A DNA stretch of 64,000 bases from Actinocatenispora sp963805605 (GTDB taxonomy: Bacteria > Actinomycetota > Actinomycetes > Mycobacteriales > Micromonosporaceae): the NCBI GenBank assembly GCA_963805605.1, contig CAWDUX010000002.1, forward strand, positions 744,001-808,000, in the 5' to 3' direction. Of the stretch, positions 37,125 through 48,400 are shown in pieces. How positions within the stretch are numbered: the stretch's first letter is position 1; the number at the start of each line of letters is the position of its first letter. A program made the translations under genes and the position numbers. The notes under the pieces were generated by a model. It ran no database searches and was not told the DNA's origin. It worked only from the letters and a program-made list of their open reading frames with translations.

Positions 37125-38146
37125 ACACGATGCTGGTTCTCGGCGCGCGCGACGTTCGCAGCATCCTCGACGAGTCGGTTGACCGGGTTTCGGACATTGT
37201 TTCCGACGCCTACGTCGCGCATGCGCGTGGGCAGACGACACTGCCGCACTCCGGTTTCCTGCACATGCCCGATCAGAAGAGCCGGATCATCGCCCTGCCC
37301 GCGTTCGTGGATGCCGGCGCGCCGGTGGCCGGGATGAAATGGATCGCGTCCTTCCCGGGCAATCATGCGCGGGGACTCGACCGGGCCTCGGCCGTGGTCG
37401 TGCTGAACTCCGCAGAGACCGGGCGGCCTGAAGCGCTCCTGGAAGCGGCCGCGATCTCGGCGTGGCGTACCGCTGCCAGTGCGGCGTTGGCGAACCGGTG
37501 GCTGTCCGCCGGCACCACCACCACGGGCGTGTCCCTGGTGGGTTGCGGCGTGATCAACCGTGCCATCCTGCGTTTCCTACTGGCGACGTGTCCCGAGCTG
37601 GAGCACGTCAGTGTGTACGACCGCGACCCGGCAGCGGCCGAGGCGTTCGCGGCCGGATGCCGGCAGGCCCGGCCCGAGCTGGAGATGGTGTGCGTGCCCA
37701 CCATCGATGATGCGCTGGGTAGCCACGAGCTGATCTCCTTCGCCACCACCGCAGCCACACCCCACACCGACCTGGCGGCCTGCCGACCGGGCAGCCTCGT
37801 ACTGCATGTGTCGCTTCGCGACATCGTGCCCGAGGCGATCACCGGGTGTCGCAACATCGTCGACGACCCGGACCACGTCTGTCGCGCCAACACCTCACTG
37901 CACCTGGCTGAGCAGCGGCGCGGTGACCGGTCGTTCATCCACGGGTCGCTCGGCGACATCATCCTCGGCGCCGCTTCGGCGTCGCGGGACCCGGAGAAGG
38001 TCACCGTCTTCTCGCCCTTCGGCCTGGGCATCCTGGACATCGCCGTGGCCGACCACGTCTACCGGGTCGCCTGCGAGCGCGACGCGGGAACCCGGATCGC
38101 CGACTTCAACGCCGGTCCGGACCGGCCGGCTGCCGACAAGCTCTGA
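37121..38146 (+). CDS. SbnB-like (ornithine-cyclodeaminase family) dehydrogenase for 2,3-diaminopropionate
   Basis: A 341-residue member of the ornithine cyclodeaminase / mu-crystallin family. The substrate region AGMKWIASFPGNHARG and the nucleotide-binding glycines in LVGCGVINRAIL are clear. In staphyloferrin B synthesis SbnB uses NAD to oxidise and hydrolyse the SbnA product (ACEGA), giving L-2,3-diaminopropionate and 2-oxoglutarate; similar gene pairs serve viomycin and zwittermicin. The SbnA homologue is at 56892 in this same operon, which strongly favours that role over ornithine cyclisation. Start GTG 37121 overlaps the previous stop; ATG 37130 is the alternative. Confidence 0.87.
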   Translation: MNTMLVLGARDVRSILDESVDRVSDIVSDAYVAHARGQTTLPHSGFLHMPDQKSRIIALPAFVDAGAPVAGMKWIASFPGNHARGLDRASAVVVLNSAETGRPEALLEAAAISAWRTAASAALANRWLSAGTTTTGVSLVGCGVINRAILRFLLATCPELEHVSVYDRDPAAAEAFAAGCRQARPELEMVCVPTIDDALGSHELISFATTAATPHTDLAACRPGSLVLHVSLRDIVPEAITGCRNIVDDPDHVCRANTSLHLAEQRRGDRSFIHGSLGDIILGAASASRDPEKVTVFSPFGLGILDIAVADHVYRVACERDAGTRIADFNAGPDRPAADKL

Positions 38147-38163
38147 TCACGTCGAGGGAGAAC

Positions 38164-38391
38164 ATGAGCGACGAGAACGACGACCGGGTCTACTCGGTTG
38201 TCTACAACGATGAACTGCAGTACTCGATCTGGCTGGCCGACCGCGAGCTTCCGCTCGGCTGGCATGCCGAGGGAACCACGGGCACGCGCGAGGTCTGCCT
38301 GTCCCACATCGGCGAGATCTGGACCGACATGCGGCCCTTGAGTCTGCGCAAGCGCATGGAGGAAGACGCGGCCGAGGCGGCGAACCCGTGA
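38164..38391 (+). CDS. MbtH-like NRPS chaperone
   Basis: A 75-residue MbtH-family protein. The hallmark residues are present: VVYNDELQYSIW, LPLGWHAEG, and the C-terminal CLSHIGEIWTDMRPLSLR. Such proteins bind adenylation domains and are often needed for their folding or activity. It is possibly needed here by the split adenylation domain as well as the complete ones. RBS GAGGGAGA lies just before ATG; its stop overlaps the carbamoyltransferase GTG start. Confidence 0.95.
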   Translation: MSDENDDRVYSVVYNDELQYSIWLADRELPLGWHAEGTTGTREVCLSHIGEIWTDMRPLSLRKRMEEDAAEAANP

Positions 38392-39317
38392 CGAGACGTC
38401 ATCTGATCTCCCTACAGGATCTCGACGACGAGACCCTGCGCGGTCTGGTGGACCGCGGCGCCTGGTACGCCAACGGGGGCGCGGCGAAACCCCTGGCGGG
38501 TTCCACGGTCGGTATCCACTTCCGCAAGACCTCCACCCGCACCCGGACAGCCTTCACCGTTGGCGCACTGCGGTTGGGTGCGAGCGTCGTGTCGTACGGA
38601 CCGGCCGATCTGCAGACGGAGACGGGGGAGACGACAGGCGACACCGCAGCGGTTCTGTCCGGAATGCTGGACGGCTTCGTCACACGTACCGCGGCGAGTA
38701 CCGCAGAGCTGCGCACCATGGCCTGTCAGGACCGGATGTCGGTGGTCAACGCCATGACCACGGAGGAACATCCGACCCAGGCTCTTGCCGACCTGGTGAC
38801 GATGATGCTGCAGTTCGGGCGTCTCGACGGCCTGCGTGTTCTCTACATCGGGGAAGGCAACAACACCGCCGCCGCGCTCGCGTTGACCATCCCCAGATTC
38901 GCGAACACCCGGCTGGAGCTGCGGACACCGCCGGGATTCGGGCTGCCGGCGCCGACCATGGCGGCTGCCGGTCGGATGGCCACTTCCTCCAGCACCCTCA
39001 CCGAACGCCACGACATGGCAGACCTGCCGGCGGATGTGAATGTCGTCTACACCACCCGGTGGGAGACGACCGGAACCGTGAAACCCATTCCCGACTGGCG
39101 GAGCGTGTTCGCGCCGTTCCAGGTGGACGACAGCCTGTGGAAGACCAGTCCGGATGCGGTGTTCATGCACGACCTGCCGGCCAACCGCGGGGAGGAGGTC
39201 ACCGCCGCGGTACTGGATGGCCCGGCGAGCATCGCCTTCGACCAGGCCCAGCACAAGCTGCACAGCGCGATGGCAGCGCTGGAGTGGTGCATCGCCGGAC
39301 CGGAAGCGGGCAGGTGA
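38388..39317 (+). CDS. Carbamoyltransferase (ornithine/aspartate carbamoyltransferase family), probably acting on diaminopropionate
   Basis: A 309-residue enzyme that should transfer carbamoyl from carbamoyl phosphate to an amine. The phosphate-binding motif FRKTSTRTRTAF and the EEHPTQALADL motif are intact. The residues that hold ornithine are not: the SMG loop of ornithine carbamoyltransferase is replaced by NVVYTTRWETTGT, and HCLP becomes MHDLPANRGEEV (Asp for Cys). So the acceptor is probably not ornithine. Viomycin and capreomycin clusters pair a carbamoyltransferase with diaminopropionate genes to make ureido groups; by analogy this one may make 3-ureidoalanine from 2,3-diaminopropionate, free or on a carrier. 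It is coupled to MbtH by a GTGA overlap. Confidence 0.85.
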   Translation: MTRRHLISLQDLDDETLRGLVDRGAWYANGGAAKPLAGSTVGIHFRKTSTRTRTAFTVGALRLGASVVSYGPADLQTETGETTGDTAAVLSGMLDGFVTRTAASTAELRTMACQDRMSVVNAMTTEEHPTQALADLVTMMLQFGRLDGLRVLYIGEGNNTAAALALTIPRFANTRLELRTPPGFGLPAPTMAAAGRMATSSSTLTERHDMADLPADVNVVYTTRWETTGTVKPIPDWRSVFAPFQVDDSLWKTSPDAVFMHDLPANRGEEVTAAVLDGPASIAFDQAQHKLHSAMAALEWCIAGPEAGR

Positions 39318-39431
39318 CAGTACCCCTGCGGTGGCGCGGCCGGATGTCGACCTGAGTCCATCACCCGGCGTCTGTCACCGAGCCTACGAGAACATACGTT
39401 CCGCGATCGGATGAGTTGAGGGTGAGGACAG

Positions 39432-42400
39432 GTGGCGCAGGAATCGGACCCGGCGTTGCCGGCGAGTCGGAGCGCGGCCCCGAGAATCGTCGCGTACTAC
39501 GTTGCTGTTGCCGGGGCCGCACCCACCAGTCGTCAGCTACGGGATGCGCTTGCCGCCACCCTGCCGGAATACATGCTCCCCAGCGACTTCGTCGAACTGG
39601 ACGCACTGCCCACCACGCCCAACGGCAAGGTGGACCGGGGTCGGCTTCCGGCACCGGATAGCCAACCCGCCGCGTCACGGCATCAGTCCGCGCCTCCGGC
39701 CACCGAGCTGGAGCGGCAACTGCACGGCGTCTGGACGACCGTTCTGGGCCGCCCGGAGATCGGCGTCACCGACGACTTTCTCGAGCTGGGGGGCCAGTCG
39801 TTGTCGGCGGCGCGCATCGCCGCACAGACGAGCCGTAGCTGCGGCACCGCCGTGTCGACCGCGGACGTACTGACTGCTGGCACGATCCGCCAGCTGGCTG
39901 AAATGGTGGCAGTCGCGCACAGCGCGGCGGTTGTTGCACCCGTGACCCGTCAGCAACGATCCGGACCGCAGCCGTTGTCCTCCGAACAACGGGGGTTGTG
40001 GCTGTTGAACCAGATCAACGGCCCGTCGAGTGAGTACAACGAGTCGGTCGTGTTGCGACTGACCGGTGCGGTGGACCTGGGCCACCTCCAGGCAGCCTAC
40101 GACCAGGTCCTGCAACGGCACTGCGCCCTACGGACATCGTTCGCGCTGCACGACGGGGAGCCGGTACAGCAGGTGGCCCGGGTTGCCATCGCTGTCACCA
40201 GCACCGACCTGAGCGCGGATGATCGCGCCCGCGTCGAACAGCGGGCCCTCTCGATCGTCCAGGACACCGCGTCGCAGCCGTTCGACCTCGGCTCCAGCCC
40301 GCTCGCGCGGGCACACCTGGTCACCCTTGATCCCGGCGAACACATCCTCGTCTTCGTCACCCACCACATCGTGTTCGACGCCAGGTCGGTGCAGATCCTG
40401 GTACGTGACCTCGCCGAAGCCTACCGCGCGGCGCGCGGGTCGACCGGGTGGCAACGACCCGCGCCGGCGGTCACCTACTGCGACTACGCCGTCTGGCAGC
40501 AGCAGCAGCATGCCCCCCGTTCCGGTCCGGAGCTGATCGGGCACTGGCGCACAGTCCTCGCGGACCTACCGCCACTGGAGCTGCCGTACGATTTCGTCGC
40601 CTCCCCGACGGTCGGCACCGCCGGCGACGGCGCCGAGTTCCGGATCGGAACGGAGCTGGTCACAGCGCTGCGGCGGCGCGCCCTCGATGCTGGCGTCACA
40701 CCGTTCGTGCTGTTCCTCGCCGTGTACGCGCTGACGCTCAGCCGGTTCACCGGGCAGCGTGACGTACCGGTCGGTATCCCGGTGGCGACCCGGCCCGACA
40801 AGCAGACCGACGAGGTGATCGGGTACTTCGTCAACACCCTGATCGTGCGCGCCGACCTGTCCGGTGATCCGACGTTCGGGCGACTGCTCGGCCGTCTCCG
40901 CGCCGTCGTCATCGAGGCCATGGCCCATCAGGATGTGCCGTTCGAACGTCTCGTACAGGAACTGACCGACGGCCGTGACACCATCCGCGGGCCGCTCATC
41001 CAGACGATGTTCGCCTGGGACGACGAGGTGCTGGAGGAGCACTGGTCGGTACCGGACATCGGTATCAGCCGGATGCCCTCGCCTGTCACCGGGGCACGGA
41101 TGGAGCTGTCGCTGGCGCTACGACGCCGTGTCGACGGTGGCCTGGACGCTGTTCTCGGTTACGCCACCGAACTGTTTGCGCCGGAGACCGCGCGGCGTGT
41201 CGCCGATACCTACCTGCGCCTGCTGGCGGCGCTGGCGGAGGACCCCGGCCAGCGGGTCGGCAGCGTACCGGTCGTCACCGGCGCCGAACGCCTGCGGCAG
41301 CTGGCCCTGGCCACCGGGCCCGCGCTGAGCGTCCCACCCGCATGCGTGCCGGACCTGATGGCTGAACAGATGCGGCGCAGCCCCGACAGGATCGCCGTCG
41401 ACTGCGGCGACACCGTGTTGAGCTACGCCGAGCTCGACCTCCGCGCGACCCGTCTGGCGCGGCAGCTACTGCACCGCGGTGTACGCGCCGGTGACCTTGT
41501 GGGCATCTGTTTGCCGCGCTGCGCTGATCTGGTGGTGGCGCTGCTGGCGGTACTGCGCACCGGTGCCGCCTACCTGCCCATGGACCCGGAACACCCGCAG
41601 AACCGGCTCCTGGCCATGACGAGCGCGCTGCGGCCGCGGATCGTCGTGGGCACACAGGAGACCCGGGGCAGGCTGCCGGAAGGTGACCACTGGGTATGCC
41701 TGGACCGCGACGCGACGCAGATCCGCTCACAGTCCGAGGATCGGCTGCCCGGCGTCACGCACCCGCAGGATCTGGCCGCGGTGATCCACACGTCGGGGTC
41801 GACCGGCCAGCCGAAGAGCGTGGCTCTCCCGCACGCGGCGGTCGTCGCGGTGACCGATGTACGCAGCCGGATGTACCCGTCGCCGGACCGGCTGCTGCTG
41901 GCGTTGTCGTTCTCCTTCGACGTCTTCCTGTCCTTCGTCTGTTGGACGCTGTACACCGGTGGCCGGGTACTCATCCCGGCCACCAACGATCTGGATGAGC
42001 TCGCCGGGCTGCTGGAACGCGGACGACCCAGCCACATCGTGGCGCCACCGCACTACTGGGACGCCATCCTGCGCGATGTGGCACCGACGATGCTCGCCGG
42101 TCTGCGGATGGCGATCGTCGGTGGCGATGTCTGTACCACCGGGCTGGTCGAGAGGATGCGCACGTCCGCACCCGCCGCGCAGATCAGCAACGAGTACGGG
42201 CCTGCCGAGATCGTGTGGGCCACCCAGTTCGACGCCTCGGCCTGGCGTGGTCCTGATGCGACAGCGCCCATCGGCACACCCGTACCGGGGATGCAGGTGC
42301 ATGTGCTCGACGCGGACGGTGACCTTGTCCCACCGGGGACCGCCGGTGAAATGTTCATCTCCGGACCGACCATGGCACGCGGCTACGCCGGGGACCCGCA

Positions 42401-45400
42401 GGCCACCGCGGCGCGGTTCCGGCCCGACCCGTTCGCGTCCCGCCTGGGCAGCCGCATGTACGCGACGGGAGACCGGGCACGCCGGCTGGCCGACGGTACG
42501 CTGCTGTTCCTGGGCCGTAACGACCGCCAGGTGAAGGTCCGCGGCGTACGGGTCGACTGCCACGAGATCGACGAGGCGCTGCTCACTCACCCCGATGTGG
42601 CCGAGGCCGCCTCCGTGGTGGCGACCACCGGGGCGGACCGGCGACTGGTCACCTACTACGTGCTGCGTGAGCACGCCCGGGCCGACGACCAGCAGCTCCG
42701 GGAACATCTGGCCGAGCGGCTGCCGTCGGTCATGGTGCCGGTCCAGATCGTCCGACTGGATGCGCTTCCGTTGACCACCAACGGAAAGGTGGACCGCGGT
42801 GATCTGGCCGGCCGGGCCGCGACCGGGACGACCCACACTCCGCCCCGGACCGCGGCGGAGCGGGTGATCGCGGACATCATCGCGCAACTGCTGTCGGTGC
42901 CGACGGTCGGAGCTCACGACGACTTCTTCGCGCTGGGCGGTCACTCGCTGCTGGCCACCCGCCTGGCGGGCCGCCTGAGCGACCATTTCCAGGTTCCGCT
43001 CCCGGTACGCGACATCTTCCTCGCACCGACCGTGTCCGGCCTGGCCGCGCACATCGGTGCGCAGGTACGGAGGCAGTTGGAGGAGACCTTCGGCGCATCG
43101 GCCCTGGAGCAGCCCGTGCGGACAGCCGACCGATCACCCTCGGCGCAGCCGACGACGACCGCGACGACGGAGGTCGCACCGACGAAGACCGGCGCGACAC
43201 GGCCGCCGATGTCCTTCGCGCAACGTGGTCTGTGGTTCCTCGACCGGCTTCAGCCGGGCGGGACCGCCTACCACACCCCGATCGGACTGCGGATACGCGG
43301 CCACGTCGATGAGATCGCGCTGCGGGACGCGCTGTCCCGCATCGTCTGCCGGCACGAGGTGCTGCGGACGCGCTACGCCCAACTCGACGGCCATCCGACG
43401 CAACTCGTCGACCCGCCCGGGCCGATCGACTGGGACAGCGTCGATCTGTCGGAGCGTTCCGTCGAGGAGGCCGACACGCTGGCCGGTGAACTGATCCTGC
43501 GGGAAACGCACCGCCCGTTCGAGCTGACCGCACGCCCGCCGCTGCGCGTACTGTCGCTGCGCCTGCCGGCCGAGGAGCATCGCCTGCTCATCATGACCCA
43601 CCACATCGCCTGCGACGGCGGCTCGTTGACGGTACTGGCGCGGGAACTGGCCGACGCGTACCGCTCTGCTGCCACCGGTGTTCCCTCCGCCCTGGCCGAA
43701 CCGGTCCTCCAGTACGGCGACTTCGCCCGGTGGCAGCGTGAGTACCTGGACGGGCCGAGGGCGCAGGGACTGCTCGACCACTGGCGCGATACCTTGGCCG
43801 GCCTGATGGAACTGGATCTGCCGACGGACTTCGCGCGGCCTGCGGTGTTCGACCCCCGCGGCGACGTGGTCGGCTTCGACATCCCGGCGCAGCTGGGTGC
43901 ACGGCTCACGCAGTTCGCCGAACGGTGCGGGGCGACACCTTTCATGGTGCTGCTGACGGCGTTCCATGTTCTGCTCGCGCGCTACAGCGGTCAGCAGGAC
44001 GTGGCGGTCGCGGTACCCGTGTCGGACCGCACCCGGCCTGGTTTCGAGGACCTGATCGGGTTGCTCGTCAACACCGTGGTGGTGCGGGTCGCGGTGTCCC
44101 AGGACAGCTCTGCCAGCCAGCTCGTCGCCGCGGTACGTGACAGCGTGCTGGACGCCCTGGCGCACCAGGAGCTTCCCTTCGAACACCTCGTGGACGCTCT
44201 CCAGCCGACCCGGGACCGTTCCCGCAGCCCGCTGTGCCAGGTCATGTTCGGTCTGCACCAGGCGGACGCGACACGCTTCGAGCTGGACGGCGTACGGGTC
44301 GAGGAACTCGATGTTCCCGTGCGCGCCGCCAAGCTGGACCTCTCGCTACAGATCACCCAGCAGTCCCGGACCACGTTCGCCGGCAGCGTCACCTATCCGG
44401 TCGCGCTGTTTCGTCGGGGCAGTGTCGAGACACTCGCCGGGCATTATGTCCGGCTGCTGGAGCAGCTGACCGCCGAGCCCGAGCTGCCTGTACGCCAGCT
44501 GCGGATGGCCAGCGACGCCGAGGCGGCGGCGCAGCAGGGAGCCCTGGTCGATCCGGGCGCCCAGCTGATGCATCAGCTGGTGGCAGCGCAGGCTGCGGCG
44601 ACACCCGATGCGGTTGCCCTGGTGGCGGGCGGCGCCCAGTTGACCTACCGCGACCTGGACGACAACGCCAACCGGGTCGCATGGCAGCTGCGGGAACGTG
44701 GCGTCGGGGTCGAGTCGCTGGTCGCGATCTGCCTACCACGCGGGTTGGAACTGGTCACCGCCATGCTCGGGACACTCAAGGCGGGCGCGGCCTATGTGCC
44801 ACTGGATCCCGACCATCCGGTGCAACGACTGTCGGGCATCCTGTCCGCCAGCTCCGCCCGGGTCGTCATCACCACGCCTGTGCACCGTGACCGGCTCGCC
44901 AACGCCGAGCGTGTCTGCCTGACCTCCACCGAACTGCTCGCCGGCCCGGCCCGCTCCGCGCCGCCCTGGTCGCCGGCGTGTGCGGACAACGCGGCGTACG
45001 TCATGCACACCTCCGGGTCCACCGGACGCCCCAAGGGGGTGGTGATCACCCACGGCGGCATCCTCAACCGGCTGCTCTGGGCGGTACGTGCCCTGCCCCT
45101 GACCGCCGACGACCGCGTGCTGCAACGGACCAACATCACCTTCGACGCCGCCGGGTGGGAGATCTTCGCACCGCTGCTGGTGGGCGGCCGGGTCGTGCTC
45201 GGGCCACCCGGCGCCGAGGCCGATCCGTACACGATCGCCACCACCATCGCCGAATACGGTGTCACCGTCGCGCAGGCGGTGCCGTCGGTACTACGGCTGC
45301 TGGCAGACGAACCGGCCCTGGCGGACTGCCACAGCCTGCGGGTGCTGTGTTCAGCCGGTGAGGCCCTGCCGCTGTCACTGTGCGCGCGACTCACCGCCGA

Positions 45401-48400
45401 CCTCGATCTCGCACTGGTCAACACCTACGGCCCCACCGAATGCTCGATCGACGTGTGCAGTTGGCAGTACGTGCCCGGGACCGCGGGCTCGACGGCACCG
45501 ATCGGCACCGCGATGGACAACGTGCGACTGGTCGTCGCCGACCAGGACGGCAACCCGTTGCCGCACGGTATTCCCGGCGAGCTGTTCGTCGGCGGGGTGA
45601 ACCTGGCGCGCGGGTATCTGGGCCGGCCGGAGGCGACCGCGGAGGCGTTCGTGCCGGATCCCACCGCCGCCGGCCAGCGCCTGTACCGCACGGGTGACCG
45701 GGTGCGACGCCGCTGGGATGGGCAGCTGGAGTTCCTCGGCCGGCGGGACCACCAGGTGAAGGTCAACGGCATCCGGGTCGAGCCCGGCGAAGTGGAGACC
45801 GTACTGACCGACCATCCGGCCGTGGACGCGGCCGCGGTCGTGGTCACCCGCACCGGCGCGCAGACGGCCCAGCTGGTCGCCTATGTCTGCGCCGGTACTG
45901 GTCCCGACGCCCCGACGGTCGAGCAGCTGCGCGGTTTCCTGGCCGGCCGGCTGCCTCGCCCGATGGTGCCCGCACATGTGGTGTTCGTCGACTCGATGCC
46001 CTACACCGTCAGCGGCAAGCTCGACCGGACCGCCCTTCCCGCGGTCGAACCGGGCCGCCCCGAGGCGACGCACCCCTATGTGCCGCCCGCGACGGACACG
46101 GAGCGGCTGGTCGCCGCACTCTGGTCGGAGCTGCTCGGGGTGGAACGGGTCGGCGTCGAGGACAACTTCTTCGACCTCGGTGGGCACTCCCTGCTCACGG
46201 TGACGCTGGTGGCCCGGCTGCGGGCATCCTTCGGTACCGGCATCCAGATCGCCGACGTCATGGACGAACCGACCGTGCGCGCGGTGTCGACGCTGATCGA
46301 CGCGGCGCAGCCGGCGGCCGGGACGGGACGCATCGAGCCTGCGGACCGTGACGCCCCGATCCCACTGACGACAGGCCAGCACGCGCTGTGGCTGCATGAC
46401 CAGGCGAACCCGGAGAACCTGGACTACCAGGTCCCGGTGGTGCTGCGGTTGACCGGCCCGCTCGAGGAGGCCGCCCTCCGGCGGGCGGTGACCGGGATCG
46501 TCACCCGCCATGAGGTCCTCCGTACCCGCTACTCCGTCTCCGGCCGCGCGACCCAGACGATCGACCCACCGGGCGACGTGGCGTGGGAGACGCTGGACTG
46601 GAGCACGGTCGCTTCCGATGATGTCGCAGACCGGGTCGGCTCCCTGGTACGACGTTCCTTCGACCTGACCCGGGAATGGCCGCTGCGGGTGTACCTGGCC
46701 ACCGAGGCCGCGGACCGGCACATCCTGGTCATGGTGTTCCACCACATCGCCTTCGATGGTTGGTCGGCGGGTGTGCTGGCCCGCGAACTGCACGTCCTCT
46801 ACAGCGGCGAGCCGGCCGGCTCGCTGCCGAGGTTGCACATCCAGTACGCGGATTACGCCGTCTGGCAACAGCGACGCACGGGTGCGGCGGAGCAGGACCG
46901 GACGTTCTGGGCCGAGGTGCTCGACGGTGCCCCGCCCACCGAGCTACCGACCGACCGGCCCCGTCGCCGGCAACGTCACGGGGAAGCCGCCGTGCACAGC
47001 GCCGTCATCCCCGCCGAACTGGCGCGGCGCGTGCTGGCAGTCGGCACGGCGCACGGGGCCACCTCCCTGATGACGATCCTGAGTGCGGTGTCCACGGTCC
47101 TGGCACGTCACTGCCGGCTGCACGACATCGTGGTGGGGATACCGTCGGGTGACCGCGGTGATCCCGCTCTGCAGCACCTGATCGGCAACTTCGTCACCGC
47201 CCTGCCGATCCGGGTCGACCTGTCGGGAGATCCGCGGTTCACCGAACTGCTGGCCCGGGTCCGGTCCAGGTCGATCGATGCCTACCGGCACCAGCACACC
47301 GCCCAGGCACCCGACGGGCAGATCGACACCGGGGGTGGGATGCCGGCAGCTCCGCCGGTGAACGTGATGCTGGATGTACGGGACCAGGCCCCGACGCCGT
47401 TCACCCTGCCGGAACTGAACGTGGCGCCGGTGGCGATCCCGTGGCGTCCCGCCAAGTTCGATCTGACCGTGGTGGCACAGCGCCGGACCGACGGCTCCTT
47501 CGGCGTGGACTTCGAGTACGCCGCCGACCTGTTCGACCGGCAGCCGATCGAGCGGCTGGCCGCACATCTATCGACGCTGCTGCACGCTGTCGTGGCCGGC
47601 CCGAACTCCAGGTTGTCCGCCCTACCGATGCTCACCGATACCGAGCAGCACCGACTCGCGGTGGAATGGAACACCACCGCTGCACCGTATCCGGCGGAGC
47701 TCTCCGTACCGGATGCGTTCGCCGAACAGGTCGCGCAGCGACCGGACGCGGACGCGGTCGTGTCCGCAGGTACCAGGGTGAGCTACCGGGAACTGGACCG
47801 GCGGGCCAACCGGATCGCGCACCTGCTGCGGGCCAACGGATATACGGCCGGATCCCGGGTGGGTGTCATGCTGCCCCGGGGGATCGACGCCATCGCGTCA
47901 TTCCTGGCGGTACTCAAGGCCGGCGCGGGCTATGTGCCGCTGGACCCGGACTATCCCGACGATCGGCTGCGGCTGATGTGCGCCGACGCCGAGGTCCGGC
48001 TTGTGATCACCGACAGCGGGACCGACCGCGCACTGCCTCCCGACACGGTACGGGCCACCATCCTGCTCGATCAGGCCGCCGAAGCGCTGGCCGGGATGCC
48101 GGCGGACGCCCCCACGACCGTGAGCGACGGATCGGACCTCGCGTACGTGATCTACACGTCCGGTTCCACTGGCCGGCCCAAAGGGGTCATGGTCGAACAC
48201 CGGTCGATCCTGCGCCTGGTACGGGGCAGCGACTACGTGCAGTTCGGTCCGCACGAGCGGATCGCGCAGTCCTCACACACCTCGTTCGACGCGGCGACCT
48301 TCGAGATCTGGGGTGCGCTGCTCAACGGCGGACAGGTCTGCGTGATCGACACCGACACCCTGCTCGATCCGGCTGCGCTGGGTCGACAGCTGCGCCGCGA

